Below the pieces are notes generated by a model. It saw only the letters and a list, made by a program, of their open reading frames with translations, was not told the origin of the DNA and did no database searches. 64,000 nt of DNA from Amaurobius ferox (taxonomy: Eukaryota > Arthropoda > Arachnida > Araneae > Amaurobiidae), in assembly GCA_951213105.1 (NCBI GenBank), contig OX578152.1, positions 97,214,568 through 97,278,567 of the forward strand, given 5' to 3'. Positions 55,641-64,000 of the stretch are shown here, piece by piece. The position numbers were made by a program, and so were the translations under genes. How positions within the stretch are numbered: the first letter of the stretch is position 1; every line of letters starts with the position of its first letter.

Positions 55641-56364
55641 GTAAAAGACTTTTCCTTTGATAATTTCATTTGTTGCAACATCTGTGAACTTCAATCAGGC
55701 ACACCAAATTTCTATCACAAGCAGATGTACCATTTTGTAACATATTCCATTTGCTACAACATAGTATTAAATCAGGGAGCAGGGGATTTTGAGGTCATAA
55801 CCCCTCCCTCAGGAATCCAGTGAATTTTGAAGAAATGATATATAGAGAAATAGAAAACAAAATATTTGATTCCGCACTCCTCCTCAGAAATTTTTTCTGG
55901 TGACACTACTGGTATAGATATAAATGAATTTCTTAATATTGATAATGTGAATAAAAGAGAGAGAAAAATATCTCAAATAAATGTTTATTTTAAATTCATA
56001 TTTTGAAAATACAGATTTAAAATCAAATCATAATCAAAAGTAGAAAATGCCCAGTTTTATGCTATGAAAAAAATTGGATAAGTGTTTAGCATTCTAACAG
56101 TCATTTAAATGCCTCAATTTTATAAATCAGGTTTCAGGGCTATTAAAATTAAATACAGATATTATTTATACCTTTGCATATAAACAATAAATAACTAGAT
56201 CACAACATAAAATGCTGTGCAAATAAAGAGTAGTAAGCAGATTTAGACTTTGGAAATGCTTATCTTTCCCTCTTGAGTATGAGATAATTGATTTTTCTCT
56301 AAATACATTTTTGTGTGACATTTACATGCACCTATTTTCATTGTTTAATCTTATTTAGTTTGCC
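55641..56364. other. MIC13-like 3' intron or flank
   Basis: AT-rich. It holds one copy of the short MITE at about 55774-55908 (AATTTTGAAGAAATGATATA, GGTGACACT end), homologous to 33826-33978. Nothing else was seen. Confidence 0.55.
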
Positions 56365-56600
56365 TTATGTTTGTTATGTTGTTGTTGAGACCCAGACCGT
56401 CCGACCTACCAGAAAGGTGTAAGGTAACTGTTTGGACGGCCGGGAAGTGCCACCCAATTTAGACCGGAACCCAGTGGGGGAGGCATCAACAGGGACCGTA
56501 CCCTCCTTCCCCTACCACCAACCTCTCGGAAGGACTTACGGACCCACATGTTTAATTATCCGTACTCCGCTTGAACACGGCGGCAGTTTTGGCAGTGGCT

Positions 56601-56612
56601 GGAATCGAACCC
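56601..56612 (-). promoter_or_regulatory. Pol III box B of the split SINE
   Basis: GGGTTCGATTCC on the minus strand is a perfect box B (GGTTCGANNCC). Before the LINE arrived it was about 54 nt from the start of box A to the end of box B. Confidence 0.85.
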
Positions 56613-57264
56613 GGGCCTACCGAGTGCAACTCCCCCTCAGGGGTTCACTTCTTTAGTGAATACGGGTGTTGCAATCCCGAGGCACCTTAGCAAGGCTTTT
56701 CTTTCCTTTTTTCTTACTCTCTCTTTCTTTTTCCTTCTTATTTTTTGTCTATCCTCCTTTCCCCTTCTTTTTGTTTTGTTCTCCTTTTGTGTTTTGTGTT
56801 TCTTGTCCCTCTCAGCTGCTGGTGTCATCAATGCCGAGCTCTTAGTAAACATCACATCTGCTCTATGGGCCCTAGTACCACTCTTCGGCCTCTGCCGTAA
56901 GGTACACCGTTTGGGCTCGGGAATGGGTTCATGTGGGTGTGATGCGAAAGGGGTAGAGCTGCGTGCATCAGTAGTTTTGCTTTTAAGAAACGTTTGCAGT
57001 AAACGGTTCCAGAGGTGAGTCCCTTGGTTGCGTTGGTTAGATGGTGGAGAGTGTTTCATATCGAGAAATCCCCCTTGGATCTTTGTTGGTCCTTGGGCCC
57101 TGTGCACCAGGTGCACGTTATGGCCCGCTCTCCATCATCTAGCTTTGCGAATGACTCCGGCGGTTACACTTGGCACGTTAGAAAAGTGTGGGGAGACGGA
57201 GCCTGGCGGGGGCTCCGATCGATCTGGAAGTAAACCGTGGTTTTTTTTATAAGTGGTTACAAGC

Positions 57265-58677
57265 ATGGAGAATTTGAGATTGCTTTCTGTCTCAGGTTCT
57301 TCATGCTCTTTTTCAGATGAGAACAATGCTGTTCTGCCTAATATATCACGCATGGATTGGGCTGAGAGGGTTGAGATTACTGAATCCTCAAAGCCAAAAG
57401 ATGTGACTCCCAGAGGATTGGGACAAAGCTGTGTAACATCAGGTAATGCCTCAAAAGCTAGATATTTCATCATAAAGAAGTCTGAAGGAACTTTTGCAAA
57501 TTGTTCACCTTTTTTGATTCAAAAAAGTATAGCTGCCTATGTAGGTGATGTAAAAAATGTTAAAAAACTAAGATCCGGTGACCTTTTGGTCGAAGTTACC
57601 ACAAATGCTCAAGCAACAAACATAATGAAAATGACCCATATTGGAAATTTCAAGATCACAGTAAACTTACATATGTCACTTAATTATTCTAGAGGCGTAA
57701 TTTCCGAATCAGATCTGATTTATGACAGTGAGGAAGAAATTTTGAACAATTTAATTGACCAGAATGTGTGCGCTGTAAGACGTATCAACATTCGTAGAGA
57801 AGGGAAAGTCTTACCAACTAAACACCTCATACTTACCTTTAACTCGCCAGATTTACCAAAAACCATTAAAGCAGCCTATCTGATGTGCAAAGTCCGTCCT
57901 TTCGTTCCAAATCCATTAAGGTGCTTTAAGTGCCAAAGATTTGGACACTCTAAAAATGCATGCAGAGGGAAATGTGAAACATGTGCCCGGTGTGCTGAGC
58001 CCGGACATGAATCTGAAAATTGTTCCAAAAAATTTCAGTGTGTTAATTGTAATGGTGAACACCCATCATATGCTCGATCATGCCCTAAATGGAAGATTGA
58101 AAAAGAAATACAAACTGTTAAAATCAATAATAATATTTCTTTCCCTGAAGCACGTAAAATAGTAACAGCACGTACACCTGAAGGTGTATCCTATGCCACA
58201 GTAGCCACTAAATCCTCAACTTCAGTTGCCACTAAATCCTCAACTTCAGTTGCCACGCAATGTGAGAAAAGATCTATTGCTACACAAACCGAACCTATCT
58301 CTGTGGCCGAAGACAGTCCAAATCCTACTAACCCATCAAGTACTCAATTTAAACCTAAATCTGCCATACCCTTAGCAACTTTTAGACCAGAGTTTTCACA
58401 GCCAAATAAACCAAGTACCAGTCGGGATACTGAAACATATACTACAATGAACAAAAAAAAATCCAACCAAAAATCTAAATTAAAAAATGAAAAAGACGAA
58501 CTTGCACCTAGAAAATCATTAAAAAGAGTAGATGCAAAAAATGATGCCAATATTGATGATGCAGTACAACTATGTGTTTCGGATGACGAAACAATGTTGA
58601 CGGATGTGTTGCCACCTTCATCCAATAAGTCCAGGGTGAACAGTTCTCGTTCACCAAAAAAGAAAAAACCTACATAA
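57265..58677 (+). CDS. LINE ORF1: gag-like zinc-knuckle protein
   Basis: A 470-residue nucleic-acid-binding protein that would coat the LINE RNA. I chose the ATG at 57265 (MENLRLLSVSGSS); the frame is open from 57253 but that codon is GTG. A basic central region (RRINIRREGKVLPTKHL) leads into three zinc knuckles from about residue 220: CFKCQRFGHSKNAC (CX2CX4HX4C), CARCAEPGHESENC (same pattern) and CVNCNGEHPSYARSC (CX2CX3HX6C), the usual trio of Jockey/I-type gag proteins. After these lies a low-complexity tail with an exact 24-nt duplication at about 58204-58251 (encoding ATKSSTSV twice) and a lysine-rich C-terminus. The stop codon overlaps the ORF2 start by one base. Confidence 0.92.
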   Translation: MENLRLLSVSGSSCSFSDENNAVLPNISRMDWAERVEITESSKPKDVTPRGLGQSCVTSGNASKARYFIIKKSEGTFANCSPFLIQKSIAAYVGDVKNVKKLRSGDLLVEVTTNAQATNIMKMTHIGNFKITVNLHMSLNYSRGVISESDLIYDSEEEILNNLIDQNVCAVRRINIRREGKVLPTKHLILTFNSPDLPKTIKAAYLMCKVRPFVPNPLRCFKCQRFGHSKNACRGKCETCARCAEPGHESENCSKKFQCVNCNGEHPSYARSCPKWKIEKEIQTVKINNNISFPEARKIVTARTPEGVSYATVATKSSTSVATKSSTSVATQCEKRSIATQTEPISVAEDSPNPTNPSSTQFKPKSAIPLATFRPEFSQPNKPSTSRDTETYTTMNKKKSNQKSKLKNEKDELAPRKSLKRVDAKNDANIDDAVQLCVSDDETMLTDVLPPSSNKSRVNSSRSPKKKKPT

Positions 58678-58679
58678 TG
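58675..58679 (+). promoter_or_regulatory. TAATG stop-start overlap between ORF1 and ORF2
   Basis: The TAA stop of ORF1 shares its last A with the ATG of ORF2. Such overlaps are used in some non-LTR retrotransposons for coupled termination and reinitiation. The sequence shows the overlap; the mechanism is inferred. Confidence 0.8.
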
Positions 58680-61600
58680 GGTTCTTTAGTTTCTTGGAAC
58701 TGCCGTGGTTTGCAGACCAAGTTGTTTGAGGTTAAATCATTAATTAATACTTATCATCCCATTTGTGTCTGTCTTCAAGAAACATTTTTAAAATTTAACA
58801 ATAGTATAAATGTTAAACATTTTACTTGCATTCGCAAAGATTTTGATCAAAACAGTAGGGTTTCTGGGGGAGTAGCCTTGCTAATTTCCCATAACTATCC
58901 TACCTCCAATGTACAACTTACCACTAACTTACAAGCTGTTGCTGCTCGTATCCATATTAAGACATTGATTACAATATGCTGTATATATATTCCACCAAAT
59001 GATAATATTGATCGCAAGGAACTTGATGATTTGATTGGTCAACTACCTCCGCCATTCGTAATATTGGGTGACTTTAATGGTCACAACCCTCTTTGGGGTA
59101 GTTGTGATATGAATCACAGAGGACAGCAAATTGAACAGTGTATTAGTGATCACAGCCTGTGCCTATTAAATAGCAATGAGCATACCTACTTTCATCAACC
59201 AAGCAAGACATTCCACACTATCGATCTTGCTTTCTGTTCCCCGTCAGTCCTTCCATACTGGTCCTTTTTAGTTGACAAAGATCTACACAATAGCGACCAT
59301 TTTCCCATTGTTCTCTTTAACAGTCAAATCAGATCACCTGTGAAACCATCGCGATATATCTTTTCGAAAGCTGATTGGTTAACATTTACTTCCCAAGCTG
59401 TGATAGCTGATGACGCAGTTCAGAGTTGTGACATTGATACAGCTGTAAACAATATTACAAATCTCTTGATTAAGGCTGCTGATAATACAATTCCCAAGAA
59501 TTCTGGAAAAACATCTAAGTATCACTTTCCTTGGTGGAATGATGAATGTCGCGAGGCATACAAAAAACAAAAGAAAGCCTGGGCCAAATTTCGAAGGTAT
59601 CCTACGACTGATAATCTTACTGTATTTAAATATACAAAAGCTGTTGCTCGTAGGATACGCAGACAAAGACAAAGAGAGTCATGGGAGGAGTATGTCAGTG
59701 GACTAAACTGTTCCATTTCCAGCAAGAAAGTATGGGAAAAGGTCAAAAAGTGTTCAGGTGTCTATAATGACCACCTTATATCTGTTATAAATAGTAATGG
59801 CTCAATTATTAGCTCTCCCGCAGAAATAGCAAATGAAATAGCCAAAGCCTTTGCAGATGTTTCAAATTCAGCAAGTTATTCTGAACCATTCCTGTCACAT
59901 AAAATCAGATCAGAAAAGAAACCAATTGTCTTCTCACAAGCCAAACACTTGCCATACAATTCTCCGTTTACAAAGTTTGAACTTTTTACAGCATTGTCAC
60001 AGACTCAGGGAACCAGCAGTGGGCCAGATGGTGTCCATTATACTATGCTGAAACACCTTTCTGACGAGTCTTTATTGAACCTTTTATATCTGTACAACAG
60101 GATTTATATGGAACATAAGTTTCCGACATCCTGGCAAAGAGCAATCACCATACCCATTATAAAACCAGGAAAAGACCCCAAAAGTCCTTCAAGTTACAGA
60201 CCCATTGCCTTGACAAGCTGTATTTGCAAAATTATGGAAAAAATGGTAAATGCCCGACTTGTTTATTTCCTTGAAACAAATAAACTTTTATCTCCACATC
60301 AAAGTGGTTTTAGACGAGGAAGATCTACCTCTGACAATATTATTGCTCTGGAATCCCAGATCAGGACTGCCTACCTTAGGCGAAATCATTTAGTGTCAAT
60401 ATTTTTTGATATTGACAAAGCCTATGATCGCACATGGCGCTATGGTATTATTAAGGACCTTTTTGATTTTAATTTAAAAGGAAATCTTCCCATTTTTATA
60501 CAAAACTTTTTAGCACATAGGACATTCAAAGTTCGTATTGGTACTGTTCTTTCAAATCCTCACGTACAAGAGGAGGGAGTGCCACAAGGAAGTGTATTGA
60601 GTGTGACTCTATTTTCCATAAAAATCAACAGTATTTTAAACCATCTACCACCATCAGTTCATAAAAGTCTATATGTGGATGATTTGCAAGTTTCATACCA
60701 AGCACATGATATGCGCACTGTTGAAAGACAGTGTCAAACTGCAGTAAATGGCATTCTGCAATGGGCTAATCTAAATGGATTCAGGTTTTCAATCCAAAAG
60801 ACTTGTTGCGTTCACTTCACCAGAAAACGAGGTCTACACTTACCTCCAGAGATTTTCATGGAGAATGCTAAAATTGCTGTTGTGGATGAAGTGAAATTTC
60901 TTGGAGTCTGGTTCGATAGAAAACTCACCTTCCTTCCCCATGTTCAGAAATTGAGAAAGAAATGTGAGAGAGCCATGAACATTTTAAAAGTTCTGTCAAA
61001 TACGAAATGGGGTGCAGATACAACTTCAATGCTACGTATATATAGGGCCATTATTCGTTCCAAGATTGATTATGGATGCAATGTTTATGGGAGTGCACGA
61101 ACATCTGTTCTTCAGAAACTGGACACAATACATAATAAGGCATTACGTATATGTTCAGGTGCCTTTAGAACATCTCCTGTTCAAAGCTTATATGTGTACT
61201 GCAATGAGCCACCTCTAGAATTCAGGCGTGAACAGTTGATGCTGAATTATTACTATCGGGTCATGTCCTTACAGAACCACCCTCTGCAACGACTAATACT
61301 AGATGAGCATTATGATCGACTCTACGACCACAGACCCTCATGCATTCCTTCTTTTGGCAAGCGGATACGAAATATATTATCAATAACCCCACAAGTAGAT
61401 GTAAATATAAGGAAAACAAAGTGTTTTGAAACACCTCCATGGCATGTTCCAGATTTTAAATATCTGAACCCATTTAGTAATTTTACTAAGGGAAACACAG
61501 TTCAGACTATTTATCTGCAACTGTTTGCTGAACATAGAAATCTCTACAACGAGTTTACTCCTATTTTCACAGATGGTTCAAAAGCTGGCAATTACGTAGG

Positions 61601-62354
61601 GTTGGCTTATGTATCTAAAAATACTATAGAGTCTTTTAAACTGCATGCATCTTGCTCTATTTTTACTGCTGAGATTATGGCAATATACCAGAGTCTTATA
61701 TTCATATCGCATCAAATTTCCAAAAAGCACATCATTTATACTGATTCATTGAGTTCGCTACAACTTTTATCATCTAGGACTGCTATGAATTACCCTATTG
61801 CCTCTGATATTCTCAAGTATGAACATCGTCTAAAGGTACAGGGATACCATACTGAATTTTGTTGGGTGCCTGGACATGTTGGTATCAGAGGAAATGAGTT
61901 GGCAGATATTGCTGCTAAATCAGCTACTCAAAATTTAAATCTGACAATCCCTTTAACTGACATCAAACCATTCATTTTGAAAAATATTTATGACAAATGG
62001 CAGTATTCCTGGAACCAGCAGTCTCGTAATAAGTTGTATGAAATAAAGCCCGTAATACAAAAGTGGACTAGTTTCCAATGTAGGAAACTTGAGGTACTTT
62101 TAACTCGTTTGCGAATTGGTCATACTCGTTTTACCCACAGACACTTACTTTTAGGAGAAGTTGAACCGTTTTGTAATAGTTGTCAGACCTCAGCAAGTAT
62201 CAAACATATTTTAATTGAGTGTACTAAATATAAACAGTTTCGTTTCAAGCATTTTAAGACTTATACATTAAATTTGGCGGAATTGATTGGAGAAAATCCT
62301 CATTTGGAGCTTTTCCCATTCCTATTGGACATTGGTTTTTTCCATCATTTTTAA
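58677..62354 (+). CDS. LINE ORF2: endonuclease, reverse transcriptase and RNase H
   Basis: 1225 residues, intact. The N-terminal APE-type endonuclease shows SWNCRGLQTK, QETFL (Glu35), GDFNGHNPLWGS (131-142), IDLAF (182-186) and SDHFP (206-210). The reverse transcriptase shows SYRPIALTSCICKIMEKM, FFDIDKAYD (Asp578), GVPQGSVLS and YVDD (666-669). The RNase H domain starts at IFTDGSKAG (Asp966), with TAEIMAIYQS, YTDSLSSL and GHVGIRGNELADI completing the D-E-D-D set. A C-terminal CX2C..H..C knuckle (CNSCQTSASIKHILIEC) follows. These enzymes nick target DNA and copy the element's RNA in place. A C-terminal RNase H fits the I-like side of the Jockey/I group. The start ATG overlaps the ORF1 stop as TAATG, suggesting translation by termination-reinitiation. 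Confidence 0.95.
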   Translation: MGSLVSWNCRGLQTKLFEVKSLINTYHPICVCLQETFLKFNNSINVKHFTCIRKDFDQNSRVSGGVALLISHNYPTSNVQLTTNLQAVAARIHIKTLITICCIYIPPNDNIDRKELDDLIGQLPPPFVILGDFNGHNPLWGSCDMNHRGQQIEQCISDHSLCLLNSNEHTYFHQPSKTFHTIDLAFCSPSVLPYWSFLVDKDLHNSDHFPIVLFNSQIRSPVKPSRYIFSKADWLTFTSQAVIADDAVQSCDIDTAVNNITNLLIKAADNTIPKNSGKTSKYHFPWWNDECREAYKKQKKAWAKFRRYPTTDNLTVFKYTKAVARRIRRQRQRESWEEYVSGLNCSISSKKVWEKVKKCSGVYNDHLISVINSNGSIISSPAEIANEIAKAFADVSNSASYSEPFLSHKIRSEKKPIVFSQAKHLPYNSPFTKFELFTALSQTQGTSSGPDGVHYTMLKHLSDESLLNLLYLYNRIYMEHKFPTSWQRAITIPIIKPGKDPKSPSSYRPIALTSCICKIMEKMVNARLVYFLETNKLLSPHQSGFRRGRSTSDNIIALESQIRTAYLRRNHLVSIFFDIDKAYDRTWRYGIIKDLFDFNLKGNLPIFIQNFLAHRTFKVRIGTVLSNPHVQEEGVPQGSVLSVTLFSIKINSILNHLPPSVHKSLYVDDLQVSYQAHDMRTVERQCQTAVNGILQWANLNGFRFSIQKTCCVHFTRKRGLHLPPEIFMENAKIAVVDEVKFLGVWFDRKLTFLPHVQKLRKKCERAMNILKVLSNTKWGADTTSMLRIYRAIIRSKIDYGCNVYGSARTSVLQKLDTIHNKALRICSGAFRTSPVQSLYVYCNEPPLEFRREQLMLNYYYRVMSLQNHPLQRLILDEHYDRLYDHRPSCIPSFGKRIRNILSITPQVDVNIRKTKCFETPPWHVPDFKYLNPFSNFTKGNTVQTIYLQLFAEHRNLYNEFTPIFTDGSKAGNYVGLAYVSKNTIESFKLHASCSIFTAEIMAIYQSLIFISHQISKKHIIYTDSLSSLQLLSSRTAMNYPIASDILKYEHRLKVQGYHTEFCWVPGHVGIRGNELADIAAKSATQNLNLTIPLTDIKPFILKNIYDKWQYSWNQQSRNKLYEIKPVIQKWTSFQCRKLEVLLTRLRIGHTRFTHRHLLLGEVEPFCNSCQTSASIKHILIECTKYKQFRFKHFKTYTLNLAELIGENPHLELFPFLLDIGFFHHF

Positions 62355-62581
62355 CATCACCTTTTATAACCTTTTAGCCATTTTTCATATCATTTGCATT
62401 GTTGCACATGTTTCATAGTATTTTCACTCATTATCACTATTTTAAATTATACACGTGTTATCAATACTATTTTATGTATCTCGGTACCATATGTCTGGCG
62501 CAGCATATCCTCTTTGGATCTTGTGCCATTAAACCATAATCAACCTCAACCTCAACCTCAACCGAGTGCAACTCCAGCGCA

Positions 62582-62596
62582 CTAACCAATGGGCTA
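62582..62596 (-). promoter_or_regulatory. Pol III box A of the split SINE
   Basis: TAGCCCATTGGTTAG on the minus strand fits the tRNA-gene box A consensus. Its partner box B now lies about 6 kb away, beyond the LINE. Confidence 0.82.
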
Positions 62597-62620
62597 CCGC
62601 GCCCTTTATGTTTGTTATGT

Positions 62621-63140
62621 GGATTGTTTTGCTGTTTTTGACCAGTCTAGTGTTGATTTAGACAGTATTCATTTCATTATAAATTCTACTGATTCTTGTA
62701 TTTAGATTACCTTAGAATGTAATAGTTTTTTCTCTCTCCTGGATGGGCTGGTCACTTGCAGTAAAAATTCATTTATAAGCATTATTTACTTTAACCCATT
62801 TGCAGTTACCTTGCTTCTTAATAATTCTCATCCACTTAATCAGAAACGTTCCCTGTTTAATACTTACGTCTACCATGATATTAATTTATGTTTAATTTCT
62901 GACTTATGAAAGTCTAAGCTTGCTTATTTAAAATCCTTAGATTCTTACCTTAGATCTTGTATTCTTATCTCAAGTTGTTAATCACACTTTTTCCTGATTT
63001 TCTAAGCCCTCATAGACAATGAGAAAAGCATTTAACATTAGCAATATTGTTTCTCTGCCATTCTATCCAAAAAATTAGTCATAATTGCTATAATATATTA
63101 TAAATAGCTGTTGCACACACAAATTCAAAGATAATACATT
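62621..63140. other. AT-rich flank between the SINE and the right-hand LINE
   Basis: No gene or repeat is recognisable. I looked for a last MIC13-like exon here and did not find one. Confidence 0.5.
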
Positions 63141-63149
63141 ATATTAAAA

Positions 63150-64000
63150 TGTATGTATGAATGAATGACATGAAGGTGGGTGGCTCCGGAAGAGCCCAGC
63201 ACATCGACCAGAGGTCTATTGTACTACCCCAACAAGTGAAGGTCCTTAAGAAAAGAGACCAGTAGCCGAAGCAAAAATCAGCAGGCACTTGACAGGGATG
63301 TCATACAACTCCCAGGGCTCGATCACATGTCGACCCAAGTGTTCGAACCTATGGGTGGAGAACACCTCACATTCACAGAGAATGTGTACGGCAGTTTCTT
63401 CACTGTATTTGCAGCCTCTGCAAAGCGAATCTTTCGTGACACCCATAATATTAAGGTGTTTTTTAAGGGTGCAGTGTCCAGTAGGGAGCCCGACAGCCCT
63501 TCTGATGCCAGTTCTACTGAGCCTGAATAATTCCTTCTGACGTATGCTAAGGCAATTGCAGTTGAGAATTTTCGCCTGCCTTTGGCCCTTAGTATTACGC
63601 CAGTTTTTGCACTGAAGCTTTCTGAAGATGTCATAGACAGTTCTTCTAGTTAGTTCATTGGGAACACCCAAAGCCGCCTCAGGACCAATAAAAGGAATAC
63701 TTGAGCCTTTCCTAGCCAATTCATCAGCCAGCTCATTTCCTGGAATGCCCGAATGTCCAGGCACCCAGTAGAGCATGACTTTATTATTGCTAGCAATATT
63801 ACACAGTGCATTATAGCACTCCCAGACAAGGGAAGATGTCATAGTAGACTTTCCTAAGGCCATAAGAGCAGCTTGACTATCAGAACAGATAAGAATCTGG
63901 TTGCTCCTATAAAATGTATGTAAAAGCAATATTGCTGACTAATACATTTCAATGTCCACCAGCCAAGTAGCCAGGTTCAGTTTTATTTTTGCAAAGTTCA
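63150..64000 (-). mobile_element. 3' end of a second, RNase H-bearing LINE
   Basis: On the minus strand a decayed ORF2 end is followed by a short 3' UTR (ATAGACCTCTGG, GGGCTCTTCCGGAGCC) and a TTCATTCATACATACAT tail near 63150. The element extends beyond the right edge. Its sequence is not close to the LINE at 56.6-62.6 kb. Confidence 0.82.
63246..63929 (-). pseudogene. LINE ORF2 C-terminus: RNase H domain and zinc knuckle
   Basis: The frame of about 227 codons contains ILICSDSQAALMAL, YWVPGHSGIPGNELADELAR, RTGIRRAVGLPTGHCTLKKH and CRGCKYSEETAVHILCEC, the order seen in the RNase H and C-terminal part of arthropod Jockey/R1-type LINE polyproteins. The stop after SATGLFS fits a natural C-terminus. 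Upstream the same frame meets a TAG where the FQAEVxAI-type motif is expected, so the copy is probably dead. The rest of the element is outside the window. Confidence 0.85.

Larger units (their letters stand above)
56634..62560 (+). mobile_element. Full-length Jockey/I-type LINE with 15-bp TSD
   Basis: ACCGAGTGCAACTCC at 56619-56633 and 62561-62575 brackets 5927 bp. The order is a 5' UTR of about 630 bp with a pyrimidine-rich tract (about 56695-56815), ORF1 (gag-like), ORF2 (endonuclease, reverse transcriptase, RNase H), a 3' UTR and a (CAACCT)n tail at about 62541-62560. Both ORFs are open along their full length, so the copy is recent and may be or have recently been active. Confidence 0.93.
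56380..62605 (-). mobile_element. tRNA-headed SINE (split by the LINE) with 15-bp TSD
   Basis: TTATGTTTGTTATGT occurs at 56365-56379 and 62606-62620. Read on the minus strand, the SINE starts GGGCGCGGTAGCCCATTGG (62604 downward), is interrupted at 62576/56633, and continues CGGTAGGCCCGGGTTCGATT, the shared body, and a GGGTCTCAACAACA tail. Box A lies at 62582-62596 and box B (GGGTTCGATTCC) at 56601-56612. Without the LINE and its second TSD copy it is about 283 bp with an intact pol III promoter spacing of about 54 nt. Confidence 0.9.

Noticed and set aside
56637..57260. Overlapping open frames on both strands ahead of ORF1
   Set aside because: They lie in the LINE 5' UTR, overlap each other in several frames, and include a low-complexity pyrimidine tract read as Phe/Leu/Ser or its complement read as Lys/Arg.
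62576..62605. A tRNA gene fragment at the right end of the LINE
   Set aside because: It is the 5' part of the split SINE head; joined to 56380-56633 it forms the SINE, not a host tRNA gene.

Overview
The window is a stretch of AT-rich, intron-rich animal nuclear DNA with a heavy load of transposable elements. The intron-rich genes and the mix of elements (tRNA- and 5S-derived SINEs, Jockey/I-type LINEs, hAT, Tc1/mariner and pogo DNA transposons) suggest an arthropod. A chelicerate such as a spider is my best guess, but that guess rests on general impression, not on a diagnostic sequence.

Two host genes are visible. (1) The minus strand carries the 5' part of an unconventional class V myosin gene (Myo5). 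Fifteen coding exons run from the start codon at 47380 down to 3466. They join through canonical GT-AG sites into one uninterrupted 628-codon frame that covers most of the motor domain: P-loop in exon 6, switch I in exon 7, switch II across the exon 11/12 junction, loop 2 in exon 15. The rest of the head, the IQ neck, coiled coil and cargo tail lie beyond the left edge. (2) The plus strand carries two exons (51069-51222 and 55592-55640) of a MIC13/QIL1-like subunit of the mitochondrial MICOS complex. It is divergent from Myo5. Its first exon was not found, and its last exon is probably beyond the right edge.

The rest is intron and intergenic DNA filled with transposons, many with visible ends and target-site duplications (TSDs). 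From left to right: a hAT-like element with a ~163-bp internal tandem repeat (342-2395); a Tc1-like MITE; three copies of an unclassified repeat; a cluster of GCGAAGC mini-hairpins (~5.95-6.02 kb); a hAT transposase fossil (12.49 kb); a decayed pogo/Tigger element (14.37-15.68 kb); SINE copies at 29.7 and 31.1 kb; a GC-rich inverted repeat (37.3 kb); a long-TIR element with an 8-bp TSD that was later hit by a 5S rRNA-headed SINE (38.09-39.21 kb); a hAT MITE (39.76-40.08 kb); an almost fully palindromic TTAA element (40.48-41.25 kb); a second long-TIR copy; a decayed Tc1-like element containing a minisatellite (42.46-44.55 kb); a second element with internal tandem repeats (49.75-50.87 kb); and hAT and Tc1 elements in the MIC13 intron.

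The most striking part is the right end. A tRNA-headed SINE with a 15-bp TSD (56365-62620) is split between its pol III box A and box B by a full-length LINE (56634-62560) that has its own 15-bp TSD, two intact ORFs joined by a TAATG overlap, and a (CAACCT)n tail. Comparison with the SINE at 38.76-39.14 kb shows that the latter has nearly the same body, lost the box-B half of its tRNA head, and carries an almost complete 5S rRNA in front. This is a composite SINE whose promoter appears to have been exchanged. The right edge holds the 3' end of a second, unrelated RNase H-bearing LINE on the minus strand.
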